The notes below the pieces were generated by a model, which had not been told where the DNA came from, ran no database searches, and saw only the letters and a program-made list of their open reading frames with translations. The position numbers and the translations under genes were made by a program. DNA of 64,000 bases from Saccharothrix sp. (GTDB lineage: Bacteria > Actinomycetota > Actinomycetes > Mycobacteriales > Pseudonocardiaceae): contig NZ_JAPSLK010000016.1 in assembly GCF_031180885.1 (NCBI RefSeq), forward strand, positions 1-64,000, in the 5' to 3' direction. Of the stretch, positions 8,404 to 16,892 are shown in pieces; position 1 is the stretch's first letter, and every line of letters starts with the position of its first letter.

Positions 8404-8520
8404 GTGCCCTGTTGGGTCAAGAATTGCGCGCAGATGGCTGGGGTGGCTGGGCACGGCACACCGGACCCCGCTAGGATTGGTGCTGCGCGACCCGCTCCCA
8501 GTGACCCCCAGGCTGGTTGA
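8404..8520 (+). CDS. Possible 38-aa leader ORF
   Basis: A GTG at 8404 follows GGGAGGA by nine bases and opens a 38-codon frame beginning MPCWVKNCAQMAGVAGHG, with two Cys and one Trp in the first eight residues. Its last codons overlap the strong terminator at 8486. A well-placed ribosome site plus an overlapping terminator is the layout of an attenuated leader or a small-protein transcript, but no plus-strand gene follows. The remaining gap (8234-8400) shows nothing recognisable. Confidence 0.3.
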   Translation: MPCWVKNCAQMAGVAGHGTPDPARIGAARPAPSDPQAG

Positions 8521-8535
8521 GCGGGTCGCGTTTTT
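8486..8535 (+). terminator. Strong rho-independent terminator on the plus strand
   Basis: A perfect 12-bp stem (CGCGACCCGCTC at 8486-8497, complement at 8519-8530) is followed directly by TTTTT. No annotated plus-strand gene ends here, so it implies an unrecognised short transcript from the 8240-8480 region. Confidence 0.75.
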
Positions 8536-8559
8536 AGTTGGACCCTCAAGACGCGAGAA

Positions 8560-8588
8560 GGGGCGCCCACCAGCTCGGTAGACGCCCC
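8560..8588 (-). terminator. Terminator after ald
   Basis: On the minus strand a GGGGCG...CGCCCC hairpin starts about 20 bp after the ald stop and is followed by TTCTCG. It is a weak T-tract, but position and stem fit an ald terminator. Confidence 0.5.
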
Positions 8589-8609
8589 ATCTTCGGGAAC
8601 AGCCGCTCT

Positions 8610-9716
8610 TCAGGCCTCGAACGGCGTGTAGGTCAGGTCGTGGGCCTGGGCCACCGGCTCGTTCGTCAGCAAGCCGTCGTGGACGTTCAGACCCAGCGCC
8701 AGGGACTTGTCGGCGCGCAGGGCCCCCTGCCAGCCCTTGTCGGCCAGGGCCACCGCGTACGGCAGGGTCACGTTGGTCAGCGCGTACGTGGACGTCCGCG
8801 GCACCGCGCCCGGCATGTTCGCCACGCAGTAGAAGACCGACTCGTGCACCTGGTAGGTCGGGTCGGCGTGGGTGGTCGGCCGGGAGTCGGCGAAGCAGCC
8901 GCCCTGGTCGATCGCGATGTCCACCAGCACCGAACCGGGCTTCATCTGCGCCACCAGCTCGTTGCTGACCAGCTTCGGGGCCTTCGCGCCCGGCACCAGC
9001 ACCGCGCCGATGACCAGGTCGGCCTCGCGCACGGCCTGCTCGACCGAGTAGCGGTTGGACGTGACGGTGCGCAGCTGCCCGCGGTAGAGGGCGTCGATGT
9101 AGCGCAGCCGGTCCACGTTGGTGTCGAGGATCTCCACGTCCGCGCCCATGCCCACGGCGATCGTCGCCGCGTTCAGGCCCGCCACGCCGCCGCCGATGAC
9201 GACCACGCGCGCCGGGTGCACGCCGGGCACGCCACCGGGCAGCACGCCCCGGCCGCCGGACGGCTTCATCAGCGAGAACGCGCCCACCTGCGGCGCCAGC
9301 CGGCCCGCCACCTCGGACATCGGGGCCAGCAGCGGCAGCGCGCCGTTCGCGGTCTGCACGGTCTCGTAGGCGATCGCGGTCGTGCCGGACGCGATCAGCG
9401 CCTCGGTCAGCGGCCGGTCCGCGGCCAGGTGCAGGTAGGTGAACAGGGTCTGGCCCTTGCGCAGCAGCGGGTACTCCCGCGCGATCGGCTCCTTGACCTT
9501 GAGCACCAGGTCACCCTCGGCCCACACGTCCTCGGCGGTGGCCAGGACCTTCGCGCCGGCGGCGAGGTACTCCTCGTCGGGGATGGCCGAACCGAGGCCC
9601 GCGCCGGACTCGACGAACACGTCGTGGCCGCGCAGGGTCAGCTCGTGGGCGCCGGCGGGGGTCAGCGCGACGCGGTACTCGTGGTTCTTGATCTCGCGGG
9701 GTACTGAGATCCGCAC
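8610..9716 (-). CDS. ald: Alanine dehydrogenase
   Basis: 368 aa, normal length. It opens [20 protein letters not shown], the substrate-domain signature with the Arg that binds pyruvate. The [13 protein letters not shown] and [14 protein letters not shown] (substrate Lys) segments follow, then the NAD-binding [10 protein letters not shown]. It interconverts L-alanine and pyruvate plus ammonia with NAD; mycobacterial Ald also aminates glyoxylate to glycine. It is divergent from the glycine riboswitch and gcvH-sdaA, so the locus groups enzymes of small amino acid/pyruvate exchange. Confidence 0.95.
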   Translation of the reverse strand: MRISVPREIKNHEYRVALTPAGAHELTLRGHDVFVESGAGLGSAIPDEEYLAAGAKVLATAEDVWAEGDLVLKVKEPIAREYPLLRKGQTLFTYLHLAADRPLTEALIASGTTAIAYETVQTANGALPLLAPMSEVAGRLAPQVGAFSLMKPSGGRGVLPGGVPGVHPARVVVIGGGVAGLNAATIAVGMGADVEILDTNVDRLRYIDALYRGQLRTVTSNRYSVEQAVREADLVIGAVLVPGAKAPKLVSNELVAQMKPGSVLVDIAIDQGGCFADSRPTTHADPTYQVHESVFYCVANMPGAVPRTSTYALTNVTLPYAVALADKGWQGALRADKSLALGLNVHDGLLTNEPVAQAHDLTYTPFEA

Positions 9717-9920
9717 GGTGGGCTCCTTCAGCCGTTGTTACGCCAAAGGTCCGGTACTCCGAATCCACTGTCATCGTGCGGCCGGCACCAACCAGCAGGG
9801 GTCCGATTGTGTCGAGCGAACAAGACCGGACGCGCGTTGACACCCGCGACGCCGGGGACTTAGCGTGCTCGCGACCGCCCAACTGAACATCGGCCGGGGC
9901 GCCCGCGAGGGCGCCGGAAC

Positions 9921-10096
9921 CCGAGCGGGAGAGTCCCCGGTACGTCCGGGGCGCCGAAGGAGCAAGTACCCCGCACACTCTCAGGCAACGAGAACCGCTC
10001 GGGCGAGGCGACTCTGGAAAGCGCGCTCACGCGCGCACCCACGGTGCAAGCCGCGATCCGGCGGCGAAGCTCTCAGGTCCCAGGACAGAGTGGGGA
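9921..10096 (+). promoter_or_regulatory. Tandem glycine riboswitch
   Basis: Two aptamer-like units lie head to tail before gcvH. Unit 1 pairs ccgagcgg (9921-9928) with ccgctcgg (9995-10002) and has the family cores cgggagagt, gccgaaggagcaa and ctctcaggc. Unit 2 pairs actctg (10011-10016) with cagagt (10086-10091) and has ggcggcgaagctctcagg. This is the known gcvT/glycine element, usually an ON switch binding glycine cooperatively. It ends about 33 bp before the gcvH start, where it could control ribosome access or termination. Confidence 0.92.
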
Positions 10097-10128
10097 TCTG
10101 ACCCGACCGTGGCTTCAGGAGCGCTGAC

Positions 10129-10509
10129 ATGACCTTTCCGGAGAACCTGCTCTACACCCCCGAACACGAGTGGGTCGACTGGGCGCCGGGTACCCAGGAC
10201 CCCGTGGCGATCGGCATCACCTCCTACGCGACGGAGTCCCTCGGCGACATCGTGTTCGTCCAACTGCCGACCGTGGGCGAGCACGTGAAGTCCGGCGAGG
10301 TGTGCGGCGAGCTGGAGTCCACCAAGTCCGTGAGCGACCTGTACGCGCCGGTCAGCGGCGAGGTCGTGGAGGTCAACGAGGCCGCCGCCGAGGACCCGTC
10401 GCTGATCAACAACGACCCGTACGGCGCCGGCTGGCTGTTCAAGGTGCGCGTCGAGGACGCGACCGGCCTGCTCACCGCCGGCAAGTACGCGGAACTGACC
10501 GGGGACTGA
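10129..10509 (+). CDS. gcvH: Glycine cleavage system H protein
   Basis: 126 aa, normal length. The lipoyl domain is clear: YTPEHEWVDW at the start, then GDIVFVQLPTVGE, and the lipoylated Lys66 in ELESTKSVSDLYAP. It shuttles the aminomethyl group between the P, T and L proteins of glycine cleavage. gcvT and gcvP are absent from this window, so the protein must work with genes elsewhere. It lies directly behind the glycine riboswitch and six bases before sdaA. Confidence 0.96.
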   Translation: MTFPENLLYTPEHEWVDWAPGTQDPVAIGITSYATESLGDIVFVQLPTVGEHVKSGEVCGELESTKSVSDLYAPVSGEVVEVNEAAAEDPSLINNDPYGAGWLFKVRVEDATGLLTAGKYAELTGD

Positions 10510-10515
10510 CCCGCC

Positions 10516-11880
10516 GTGGCGATCAGCGTCTTCGACCTGTTCTCGGTCGGCATCGGGCCGTCCAGCTCCCACACGGTCGGCCCGATGCGCGCGGCGACGA
10601 TGTTCGTCGCGCGCCTCGGGCACCGGCTGACGTCGGTGGACCGCGTGCACGTCCAGCTGTTCGGCTCCCTGGGCGCCACGGGCCACGGCCACGGCAGCCC
10701 CAAGGCCGTGCTGCTGGGCCTGGAGGGCCACAAGCCGGAGGAGGTCGACCCGACCGCCGCCGAGGGCCGGGTGGCCGAGATCCGGGCGACGCGCCGGCTG
10801 CTGCTGGGCGGCGTGCGGGACGTCCCGTTCGACGAGGACACCGACCTGGTCATGCACCGGCGGAAGTCCCTGCCGTTGCACCCCAACGGGATGAGCTTCA
10901 CCGCGTACTCGGGCGACGAGGTGTTGGACGAGGCCGTGTACTACTCGGTCGGCGGCGGTTTCGTGGTGGACGAGAACGCCACGGGTGCCGATCGGATCAA
11001 GGCCGACGAGACCGAGCTGGCACACCCGTTCAAGACCGGCGACGAACTGCTGGCGCGGACGCGCGAGACCGGCCTGTCCATCTCCGAGGTCATGCTGGCC
11101 AACGAGCTGTCGTGGCGCACGGAGGAGGAGGTCCGTTCGGGCCTGCTGCACATCTGGGGCGTCATGCAGGAGTGCGTCGAACGGGGCTGCACGGAGACGG
11201 GTGTGCTGCCGGGCGGTCTGAAGGTGCGGCGGCGCGCGGCCGAGATGCGGCAGAGGTTGGCTGCGGAGCACTACGCCACGGACCCGTTGCGGGTGATGGA
11301 CTGGGTGACTCTCTTCGCGTTGGCCGTGAACGAGGAAAACGCGGCCGGCGGCCGGGTGGTCACCGCGCCGACAAATGGAGCGGCCGGCATTGTCCCGGCG
11401 GTGCTGCACTACTACACGCGGTTCGTGCCGGGTGCGTCTGACGACGGCGTGGTGCGGTTCCTGCTGACGGCCGGCGCTGTTGGCGTGTTGTTCAAGGAGA
11501 ACGCGTCGATCAGCGGCGCCGAGGTCGGGTGCCAGGGCGAGGTCGGCTCGGCGTGCTCGATGGCGGCCGGTGGGTTGGCCGAGGTGCTCGGTGGGACGCC
11601 GGAGCAGGTGGAGAACGCGGCCGAGATCGCGATGGAGCACAACCTCGGGCTGACGTGCGACCCGATCGGCGGGCTGGTGCAGATCCCGTGCATCGAGCGC
11701 AACGCGTTGGCGTCGATCAAGGCCATCACGGCGGCCCGGATGGCGTTGCGCGGCGACGGCTCGCACTTCGTGTCGTTGGACAAGGTCATCAAGACCATGC
11801 GGGAGACCGGCAAGGACATGAAGGTCAAGTACAAGGAGACCGCGCGCGGTGGTCTGGCGGTGAACGTCATCGAGTGCTGA
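10516..11880 (+). CDS. sdaA: L-serine ammonia-lyase (single-chain, iron-sulfur type)
   Basis: 454 aa, joining the alpha and beta domains in one chain as in E. coli SdaA. It starts [20 protein letters not shown], the substrate-binding serine-rich loop, and carries Cys residues in [24 protein letters not shown] and QIPCIERN that fit the 4Fe-4S cluster of the family. It deaminates serine to pyruvate and ammonia. Behind the glycine riboswitch with gcvH it would drain serine made from excess glycine. The start is a GTG. Confidence 0.95.
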   Translation: MAISVFDLFSVGIGPSSSHTVGPMRAATMFVARLGHRLTSVDRVHVQLFGSLGATGHGHGSPKAVLLGLEGHKPEEVDPTAAEGRVAEIRATRRLLLGGVRDVPFDEDTDLVMHRRKSLPLHPNGMSFTAYSGDEVLDEAVYYSVGGGFVVDENATGADRIKADETELAHPFKTGDELLARTRETGLSISEVMLANELSWRTEEEVRSGLLHIWGVMQECVERGCTETGVLPGGLKVRRRAAEMRQRLAAEHYATDPLRVMDWVTLFALAVNEENAAGGRVVTAPTNGAAGIVPAVLHYYTRFVPGASDDGVVRFLLTAGAVGVLFKENASISGAEVGCQGEVGSACSMAAGGLAEVLGGTPEQVENAAEIAMEHNLGLTCDPIGGLVQIPCIERNALASIKAITAARMALRGDGSHFVSLDKVIKTMRETGKDMKVKYKETARGGLAVNVIEC

Positions 11881-11944
11881 CCAGCGCCAACATCTCGGCG
11901 CGCAGCGCTGTCGGGCAGTGCCGCCGGGGCACACACCCCAACCC

Positions 11945-12113
11945 GGGCTTCTTGCTTGTGTCATCCCCGTATGGCCCGCCCGAAGGGCTACCACATTTTT
12001 GGTCGGGTGCAGCCGAAAATTTTGTGAGGAACGAGCAAAAGTTTTCAGCGGCACCCGGGAAATCTGTGGTCGGCTTTGCCGGGTCATGCGGGGATGGCAC
12101 AAGCAAGAAGCCC
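11945..12113. repeat. Mosaic palindromic repeat, copy A
   Basis: A 169-bp imperfect palindrome lies in the convergent gap after sdaA. Outer arms gggcttcttgcttgtg / cacaagcaagaagcccc surround inner arms around ccacatttttggtcgggtgc and a centre cttttgctcgttcctcac (seen inverted here). A near-identical inverted copy is at 44507-44674 and a core copy at about 52240-52340. Similarity to the 44-kb copy continues on both sides (about 11910-12290), including the string ttgtagttgtgtcatccttg. Confidence 0.85.
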
Positions 12114-12344
12114 CCGCCGTTGTAGTTGTGTCATCCTTGGCGGCTCGCCCGCCGGCGAGGCTCTTTTAATCTTTGAAATCGCGCTTACGCGCTCAAGTCC
12201 ACGCTTCGCGCGTGGTCACGCAACGCGCTCCGCGCTACTGGAGGAGGAACGCGCTCCGCGCTCTAGAAGCCGCGCTGCGCGCTCTCAAGATCAAAAGCTT
12301 GAAAGATCAAAAGCTACAAGCGGCGCTCGCCGCGCGGCAGGCCA

Positions 12345-12505
12345 CCGGGGGTGGAAGGGCGTCGGTTCGTCCCCCGTACGGACTGCCGGAGGCAACCACG
12401 CTTCGGTCCTTTCCGCAACCGGTAAAGCGTGGTTGCGGAAAGGACCGAAGCGTGGTTGGGCTGCGCCCAGGCCGTACGGGAGACGAACCGAGGCCCTTCC
12501 TGTGG
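12345..12505. repeat. Mosaic palindromic repeat, second hairpin (copy A2)
   Basis: Perfect 27-bp arms at 12394-12420 and 12431-12457 (cores cttcggtcctttccg / cggaaaggaccgaag) are nested inside outer arms containing ggaagggcgtcggttcg and cgaaccgaggcccttcc. The outer arms recur around the core at 52.2-52.4 kb, where the inner sequence is that of copy A. Between A and A2 (12180-12340) lie gcgctccgcgct-type repeats and two aagatcaaaagc strings. No gene is seen from 11881 to 12568. Confidence 0.85.
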
Positions 12506-12568
12506 CTGATAGCCCGACCAAAACGGCGCCTGCGGCGCAAAAGCGGCGCCTGGGGCGCAAAGGGGCGG

Positions 12569-12868
12569 CTATCGGCTGTTCGGGGTTTTGAAGACGCCCA
12601 CGCCTTCCAGCAGTCCGCCGATTTCGTGGGCCGCTTCCAGCGGTGACAACCGGGCGTAGCCGGCCAGGTCCCAGAACTCCGGGTTCTGCTCCGGCGCGCC
12701 CACCGACCGCTCAGCCTCGGCTCTGGCGATCCCGAGCGCCACGCACACGGCCACCGCCACCTCGCGTGGGTCCGCGAACAGGGCCAACTCGGCGAAGACC
12801 CGGCCCGGCGCCGTGCCCTGGGCGAAACGGCGCCGGGCTTCCGAGATCAGGGGCTCCATGGACTCCAC
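12569..12868 (-). CDS. Hypothetical protein, 99 aa
   Basis: A small helical, acidic protein (EPLISEARRRFAQGTAPGRV, then ALFADPREVAVAVCVALGIA, then LSPLEAAHEIGGLLEGVGVF). GTG at 12868 or ATG at 12859 are both possible starts. Codon usage is normal for the genome. It is convergent with sdaA across the repeat gap and about 30 bp downstream of the secreted-protein gene on the same strand. No family recognised. Confidence 0.65.
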   Translation of the reverse strand: MESMEPLISEARRRFAQGTAPGRVFAELALFADPREVAVAVCVALGIARAEAERSVGAPEQNPEFWDLAGYARLSPLEAAHEIGGLLEGVGVFKTPNSR

Positions 12869-12896
12869 TGTGCCACGCGAGCCGGGAGCGGGCAGG

Positions 12897-13814
12897 TCAC
12901 GAGCACAGCACGTCCACGAACACCGTCTTCTCCTGGTTCAGGTTCGTGATCCGCACCGAGACCGTTCCCGGACCCGTGAGGTGCTGGTTCTGGACGTCCA
13001 CGCGTTCCACGTGGCAGCCCGGCTGGTGGTCGACGGTGATCTTGTGGACGCCCACCTCCACGGCCTCCACGTGCGCCTCGTGGAACACGTACAGCTCCGG
13101 CGCGTAGTACGACCACTTGGTGTTCGACGCGCCGTTGGTGTCGGTCCAGGTCACCTTCTTGCCGTCCAGGGGGCCGACGGTGTCCCAGCGGTTGAAGCGG
13201 GTGTCGATCTCGACGATGACCTTCTCGCCGACCTTGAAGTTGTCGGTCTTGCTGTGGGCCGGGATGAAGCCGTGGCGGTTGCCGCCCGTGCTGCCGCAGT
13301 CCACGACGGCGAGGCCGTTGGCGACGCCGAGCTGGGAGCAGCCGAGCAGGAAGTCTTCGACCGTGGTGACCCACACCTTGTGGACGCCGCCGTTGTTGGG
13401 CGTGTCCAGGAACGGGAACAGCTGCACGGTGGTGGCGTTGTGGTCCACGTCGGTGCCGGTGACGTGCTCGCACGTGGTGTCGACCACGCCGGTGATGATG
13501 CCGCCGGACACGGTGAACTGGCGGCACGCGGCCGGGTCGGTGGACAGCAGGACCTTGCCGCTCGGGTCGGTCACCTGGAACACGTAGGTGCCGTCGTCGA
13601 GGCCCGCGGCGTCCTGGGGCGCGCCCGGGCCGGGGCCGCCGTCCAGGTACACGTCCTGCTTGGTGGGGAAGTGGTTGAAGTTGACCTCGCTGCCGTCGGG
13701 CAGGGTGGTGAAAATGGCTCCGGAGGGGGCGTGGGCTTGTGCGGTGCCCACCGGTACGAGCAGCGCTGCGGCCAGGGCGGTGGCCGCCCCGGCCGCTCGT
13801 GCGAGTGGTCTCAT
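12897..13814 (-). CDS. Secreted protein of unknown function
   Basis: 305 aa from the ATG at 13814, which has GGGAGA eight bases upstream and opens a clean Sec signal peptide (ATALAAALLVPVGTAQAHA). The mature part is rich in beta strands, Thr and Asp, with about seven scattered Cys that could form disulfides (DTTCEHVTGTDVDH, FLLGCSQL, VVDCGS, HQPGCHV, DVLC at the end). A frame extension upstream to 13943 lacks a signal and is unlikely. No catalytic motif is visible. Confidence 0.8.
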   Translation of the reverse strand: MRPLARAAGAATALAAALLVPVGTAQAHAPSGAIFTTLPDGSEVNFNHFPTKQDVYLDGGPGPGAPQDAAGLDDGTYVFQVTDPSGKVLLSTDPAACRQFTVSGGIITGVVDTTCEHVTGTDVDHNATTVQLFPFLDTPNNGGVHKVWVTTVEDFLLGCSQLGVANGLAVVDCGSTGGNRHGFIPAHSKTDNFKVGEKVIVEIDTRFNRWDTVGPLDGKKVTWTDTNGASNTKWSYYAPELYVFHEAHVEAVEVGVHKITVDHQPGCHVERVDVQNQHLTGPGTVSVRITNLNQEKTVFVDVLCS

Positions 13815-13986
13815 GTCCGGTCTCCCAGCGAGTGCGGCGGGACCGGAAGGCGTGCCGCGGCGTCGGGAGGCCTTCCGGCTACCGGCCACCCCTACGCGAC
13901 CGGCCCCGACGCCGCAGGCCGAAAACGATACGCTTCGTGACAACTGCAGGCCATGGGGCTTCGTGCCCGAAACGGACGGTGATGGG

Positions 13987-14472
13987 CTACGGCAGGACGG
14001 CCTCGATGGCCTTGACCACGTCGTCGTCCTCGGGCTCGGTGCGCGGGCGGAAGCGGGCCACGACCTCGCCCTCCGGGGAGATCAGGAACTTCTCGAAGTT
14101 CCACTGGACGTCACCGGCCGTGCCGTCGGCGTCGGCGTGCGCGGTCAGCTCGGCGTACAGCGGGTGCCGGCCGGGGCCGTTGACCTCGATCTTCTCGAAC
14201 AGGGGGAAGGTCACGCCGTAGGTGGTGGAGCAGAAGGTCGAGATCTCCGCGGCCGTCCCCGGCTCCTGGCCGGCGAACTGGTTGCACGGGAAGCCGACCA
14301 CCGAGAACCCGGCCTCGCCGAACCGCTGCTGGAGCCGCTCCAACCCGGTGTACTGCGGCGTCAGCCCGCACTTGGACGCCACGTTGACCACCAGCAAAGC
14401 CTTGCCCCGCAACGAACCGAGGCTGCTCGGGGTGCCGTCCAAGGTGTGCACGGCGATGTCGTGGATGCTCAT
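13987..14472 (-). CDS. Glutathione peroxidase-family thiol peroxidase
   Basis: 161 aa. The catalytic set is present: Cys35 in NVASKCGLTPQY, Gln in CNQFAGQEPG, and Trp-Asn in VQWNFEKFLI. It is a Cys-type (non-seleno) GPx; in actinomycetes such enzymes usually take electrons from thioredoxin. It would reduce peroxides, including lipid peroxides. The start ATG overlaps the stop of the AarF-like kinase gene by four bases, so expression is coupled. Confidence 0.92.
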   Translation of the reverse strand: MSIHDIAVHTLDGTPSSLGSLRGKALLVVNVASKCGLTPQYTGLERLQQRFGEAGFSVVGFPCNQFAGQEPGTAAEISTFCSTTYGVTFPLFEKIEVNGPGRHPLYAELTAHADADGTAGDVQWNFEKFLISPEGEVVARFRPRTEPEDDDVVKAIEAVLP

Positions 14473-16388
14473 GTCTCCACCCTACGGGGGCGGAAAACCG
14501 TGACGACCACGCGCAAGCCCAAAAGGACACTGATCACCAGGAGGTTGTAACCGAACACCTGATACAAGGTGATGTCCCGACCGACCTTGGGCCCGCCGTC
14601 TGTGCCGAGGAGGAGCACGGCCATCAGGCCTGCGGTCGCGCCGAGCACGGTCAGCATCACTTGGTGCAGCAGGGAAGTCACGAACTGCCGGTCCCGGTCG
14701 TCCGCGAACAACCGCATGCTCAACCCCAACCGGCCCTGTTCCAACGCGCTGGAGATGCGCTCCGCCCGCCTGGGCAACCGCTTGAGCAGCGGCAGCATCG
14801 AGTGCAACTCCTCGGTCACCGTGCGACGCAACGACTCCGGGGTCAGGCGTTCGCTGAACTGCTTGTCCGCGAACGCCCTCGACTCCACCACGATGTTGAA
14901 CCCGGGCGACAGCGCGCCCAGCGTGCCCTCCACCGTCGCCAGCGCGCGGAGCACCGCCGCGATCTCCGGCGGGATGCTCAACCCGTACCGGTAGACCAGC
15001 TTGAACAGGTCGCCGAACATCTCCACGTCCGGTCGCATCCCGGCGCTCAGGTGCCGCGCCATGAACTGCCCGAGCGCGCGCTCCAACTGCTGCTCGTCGA
15101 TCTCGTCCGGCCGGGACACCAGTTCCAGCAACGAGTCGCGCAGGCCGGCCGGGTCGCCGTGGTCGATCGAGAGCAGCATCTTGCCCAGCGCGGACCGCAG
15201 TTGCGCGTCGATGCGGCCCACGGAACCGAAGTCCAGCATGCCGAGGCGGCCGTCGTTCAGCAGCATGATGTTGCCGGGGTGCGGGTCGGCGTGGAAGACG
15301 CCGTTGAGCATCACCTGGCGCAGCAGGACGTCCAGCAGCGACCGGGCCAGGCCGTCGCGGTCGGTCGACTCCAGCGGGGCGGACCGCAACGGCATGCCGT
15401 CCAGCCGGTCCATGACCAGAACCCTTGCCGTGCACAGGGTTTCGTGCGCACGCGGCAGCACCACACCGGAGTCGCCGGACGCCGCCCGCACCGCGAGCAG
15501 GTTGCGCGCCTCCACCCGGAAATCGAGTTCTTCGCGCAGCGCGGCGGAAAACCCCGCGGCGAGGTCGCGCACGCCGATCGCGCGGCCCCACCGGGTGCGA
15601 GCGTGCAGCGTGCCCGCCAACCGGTTCACGATGTCCAGGTCGCCCTCCGCGACCCGCCGCACCCCGGGCCGCTGCACCTTGACCACGACCTCCTCGCCCG
15701 ACTTCAACCGCGCCCGGTGCACCTGCGCCACGGACGCCGCCGCGATGGGCGTCTGGTCGAACTCGGCGAACACGTCCTCGGGCGCGCCGATCTCGGCCAC
15801 CAGCACCTCCCGCACAGCCGGCCACGGCGCGGCGGGAACCTTGTCCTGCAACAGGGTCAGTTCGTCGACGACGTCCGGCGGCAGCAGGTCCGGGCGCGTC
15901 GACAGCACCTGGCCGAGCTTCACGAACGTCACCCCGGCCTCCTCCAGCGCCAGCCGCAGCGACCGCGCGACCCGTGTGTCGGTGCGCTCCCGGCCGCGCA
16001 GGTAGGGGCCGAGCCCGTGGCGGAACGCGATGGCCGTGATGCGCGAGTACCGCCGCGCGCGGGCGACCCTGGAGCGAGCGGCCCGCCACCACTCGGTGGG
16101 CGGCGGGATCGACCCGGTGGGCACGATGACCTCGGCGAAGGTCAGCAGCGCGATCATCATCAGCAGCGCGATGCCGAATTGGACGGTGCCCAGCGCGCCC
16201 GTCGTCTCCGGCATGGGCATCCCGCTCAGGACGCTCGCGGTGATCGACAGGCCCAGCACGCACGCGAACGTGGTGCGCACCAGGCCGACCCGCAGCCCGA
16301 GGATGCGGCGGGCGGCCAGCGCGATGCCGAGCACCATCGCCAGGAACGTCAGCGGCACGCCGACGGTGTAGACCAGGAAGTCGTCCAT
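14469..16388 (-). CDS. AarF/UbiB/ABC1-family atypical kinase, membrane protein
   Basis: 639 aa. Three to four N-terminal helices (residues about 5-90), then the ABC1 kinase-like domain: the family KxGQ motif KLGQVLSTRPDLLP (157-170), ASVAQVHRA, the ATP-binding Lys237 in VVVKVQRPG, the catalytic loop FHADPHPGN and the DFG-like LDFGSVG. Two C-terminal hydrophobic helices follow. Relatives support quinone or other isoprenoid lipid metabolism. It has GGGGGA before the ATG. Coupling to a peroxidase suggests a membrane-lipid or quinone oxidation context (inference). Confidence 0.9.
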   Translation of the reverse strand: MDDFLVYTVGVPLTFLAMVLGIALAARRILGLRVGLVRTTFACVLGLSITASVLSGMPMPETTGALGTVQFGIALLMMIALLTFAEVIVPTGSIPPPTEWWRAARSRVARARRYSRITAIAFRHGLGPYLRGRERTDTRVARSLRLALEEAGVTFVKLGQVLSTRPDLLPPDVVDELTLLQDKVPAAPWPAVREVLVAEIGAPEDVFAEFDQTPIAAASVAQVHRARLKSGEEVVVKVQRPGVRRVAEGDLDIVNRLAGTLHARTRWGRAIGVRDLAAGFSAALREELDFRVEARNLLAVRAASGDSGVVLPRAHETLCTARVLVMDRLDGMPLRSAPLESTDRDGLARSLLDVLLRQVMLNGVFHADPHPGNIMLLNDGRLGMLDFGSVGRIDAQLRSALGKMLLSIDHGDPAGLRDSLLELVSRPDEIDEQQLERALGQFMARHLSAGMRPDVEMFGDLFKLVYRYGLSIPPEIAAVLRALATVEGTLGALSPGFNIVVESRAFADKQFSERLTPESLRRTVTEELHSMLPLLKRLPRRAERISSALEQGRLGLSMRLFADDRDRQFVTSLLHQVMLTVLGATAGLMAVLLLGTDGGPKVGRDITLYQVFGYNLLVISVLLGLRVVVTVFRPRRVET

Positions 16389-16638
16389 GAAGTCCCCCAG
16401 AACTGTTCCGCCGGAGGATAGATCGGTCCACCTGAGACCCTGACCTCCCCAGCTCGCTGCGCGGTGGGGTGGCCGGTGAAGAAGTCGGCGAGCTTGTCGA
16501 CCGCGGGGTCGACGTAGCGCTCCCTCGAAGCCCTCGACACCGTGGTCGCCGCCCAGCGCGTGCGCCCCGCCATGCGCCGCAGCGCATGGCGGTGCTGACC
16601 GCCGAGCCGAGCAGCCCCTCCCACGACGCCCTGCTCAT
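16349..16638 (-). pseudogene. Possible frameshifted small gene interrupted by a hairpin
   Basis: One minus frame from an ATG at 16638 reads MSRASWEGLLGSAVSTAMR. Another, beginning near 16590, reads MAGRTRWAATTVSRASRERY then VDPAVDKLADFFTGHPTAQR. Both look protein-like and would join if the sequence at 16568-16591 were shortened. That sequence is a perfect hairpin (CGCCATGCGC, 4-nt loop, complement). The second frame then runs into the aarF start region. From 16640 to 16892 I see an AT-richer stretch with no gene or named element. Confidence 0.3.
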
Positions 16639-16892
16639 CCGCACCTCATGGGTCGGCCGGGCGGAAGAAACGCCTCGCTGAATGCAAAGCTCCGATGGCT
16701 GCATATGCAGCACTCTGAATTGTCTGGGCTGAAGCCGTTAAGCTGCACCAATTCATGAATGTGAAGATTGTTGACGAATGTGACCCCGATCTCTACCGTT
16801 CCATGACAGATCGGATGAATCATCCGCAACAGACCCCCGTTGGGGGCCCACGACTTCGGCGGCGGTGTCGTGGACCCCCAGCGGGTCCCAGC

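Noticed and set aside
8373..8570. 65-codon minus-strand frame and possible tRNA in the ald downstream gap
   Set aside because: No cloverleaf or T-loop could be drawn, and the frame overlaps two terminators.
8324..8581. 85-codon plus-strand frame across the terminator
   Set aside because: It runs through a strong terminator hairpin and has no good start; the shorter 38-codon frame with a ribosome site is more plausible.
11945..12113. Insertion sequence or transposon in the 12-kb palindromes
   Set aside because: There is no transposase frame, and I could not recognise target duplications. The palindromes are kept as repeats.
13815..13943. Upstream extension of the secreted-protein gene
   Set aside because: The extension places 43 Arg/Ser/Gly-rich residues before a perfect signal peptide, and the inner ATG has the ribosome site.
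16635..16829. 64-codon minus-strand frame in the AT-richer gap
   Set aside because: Codon use does not fit, there is no ribosome site, and no family is recognised.
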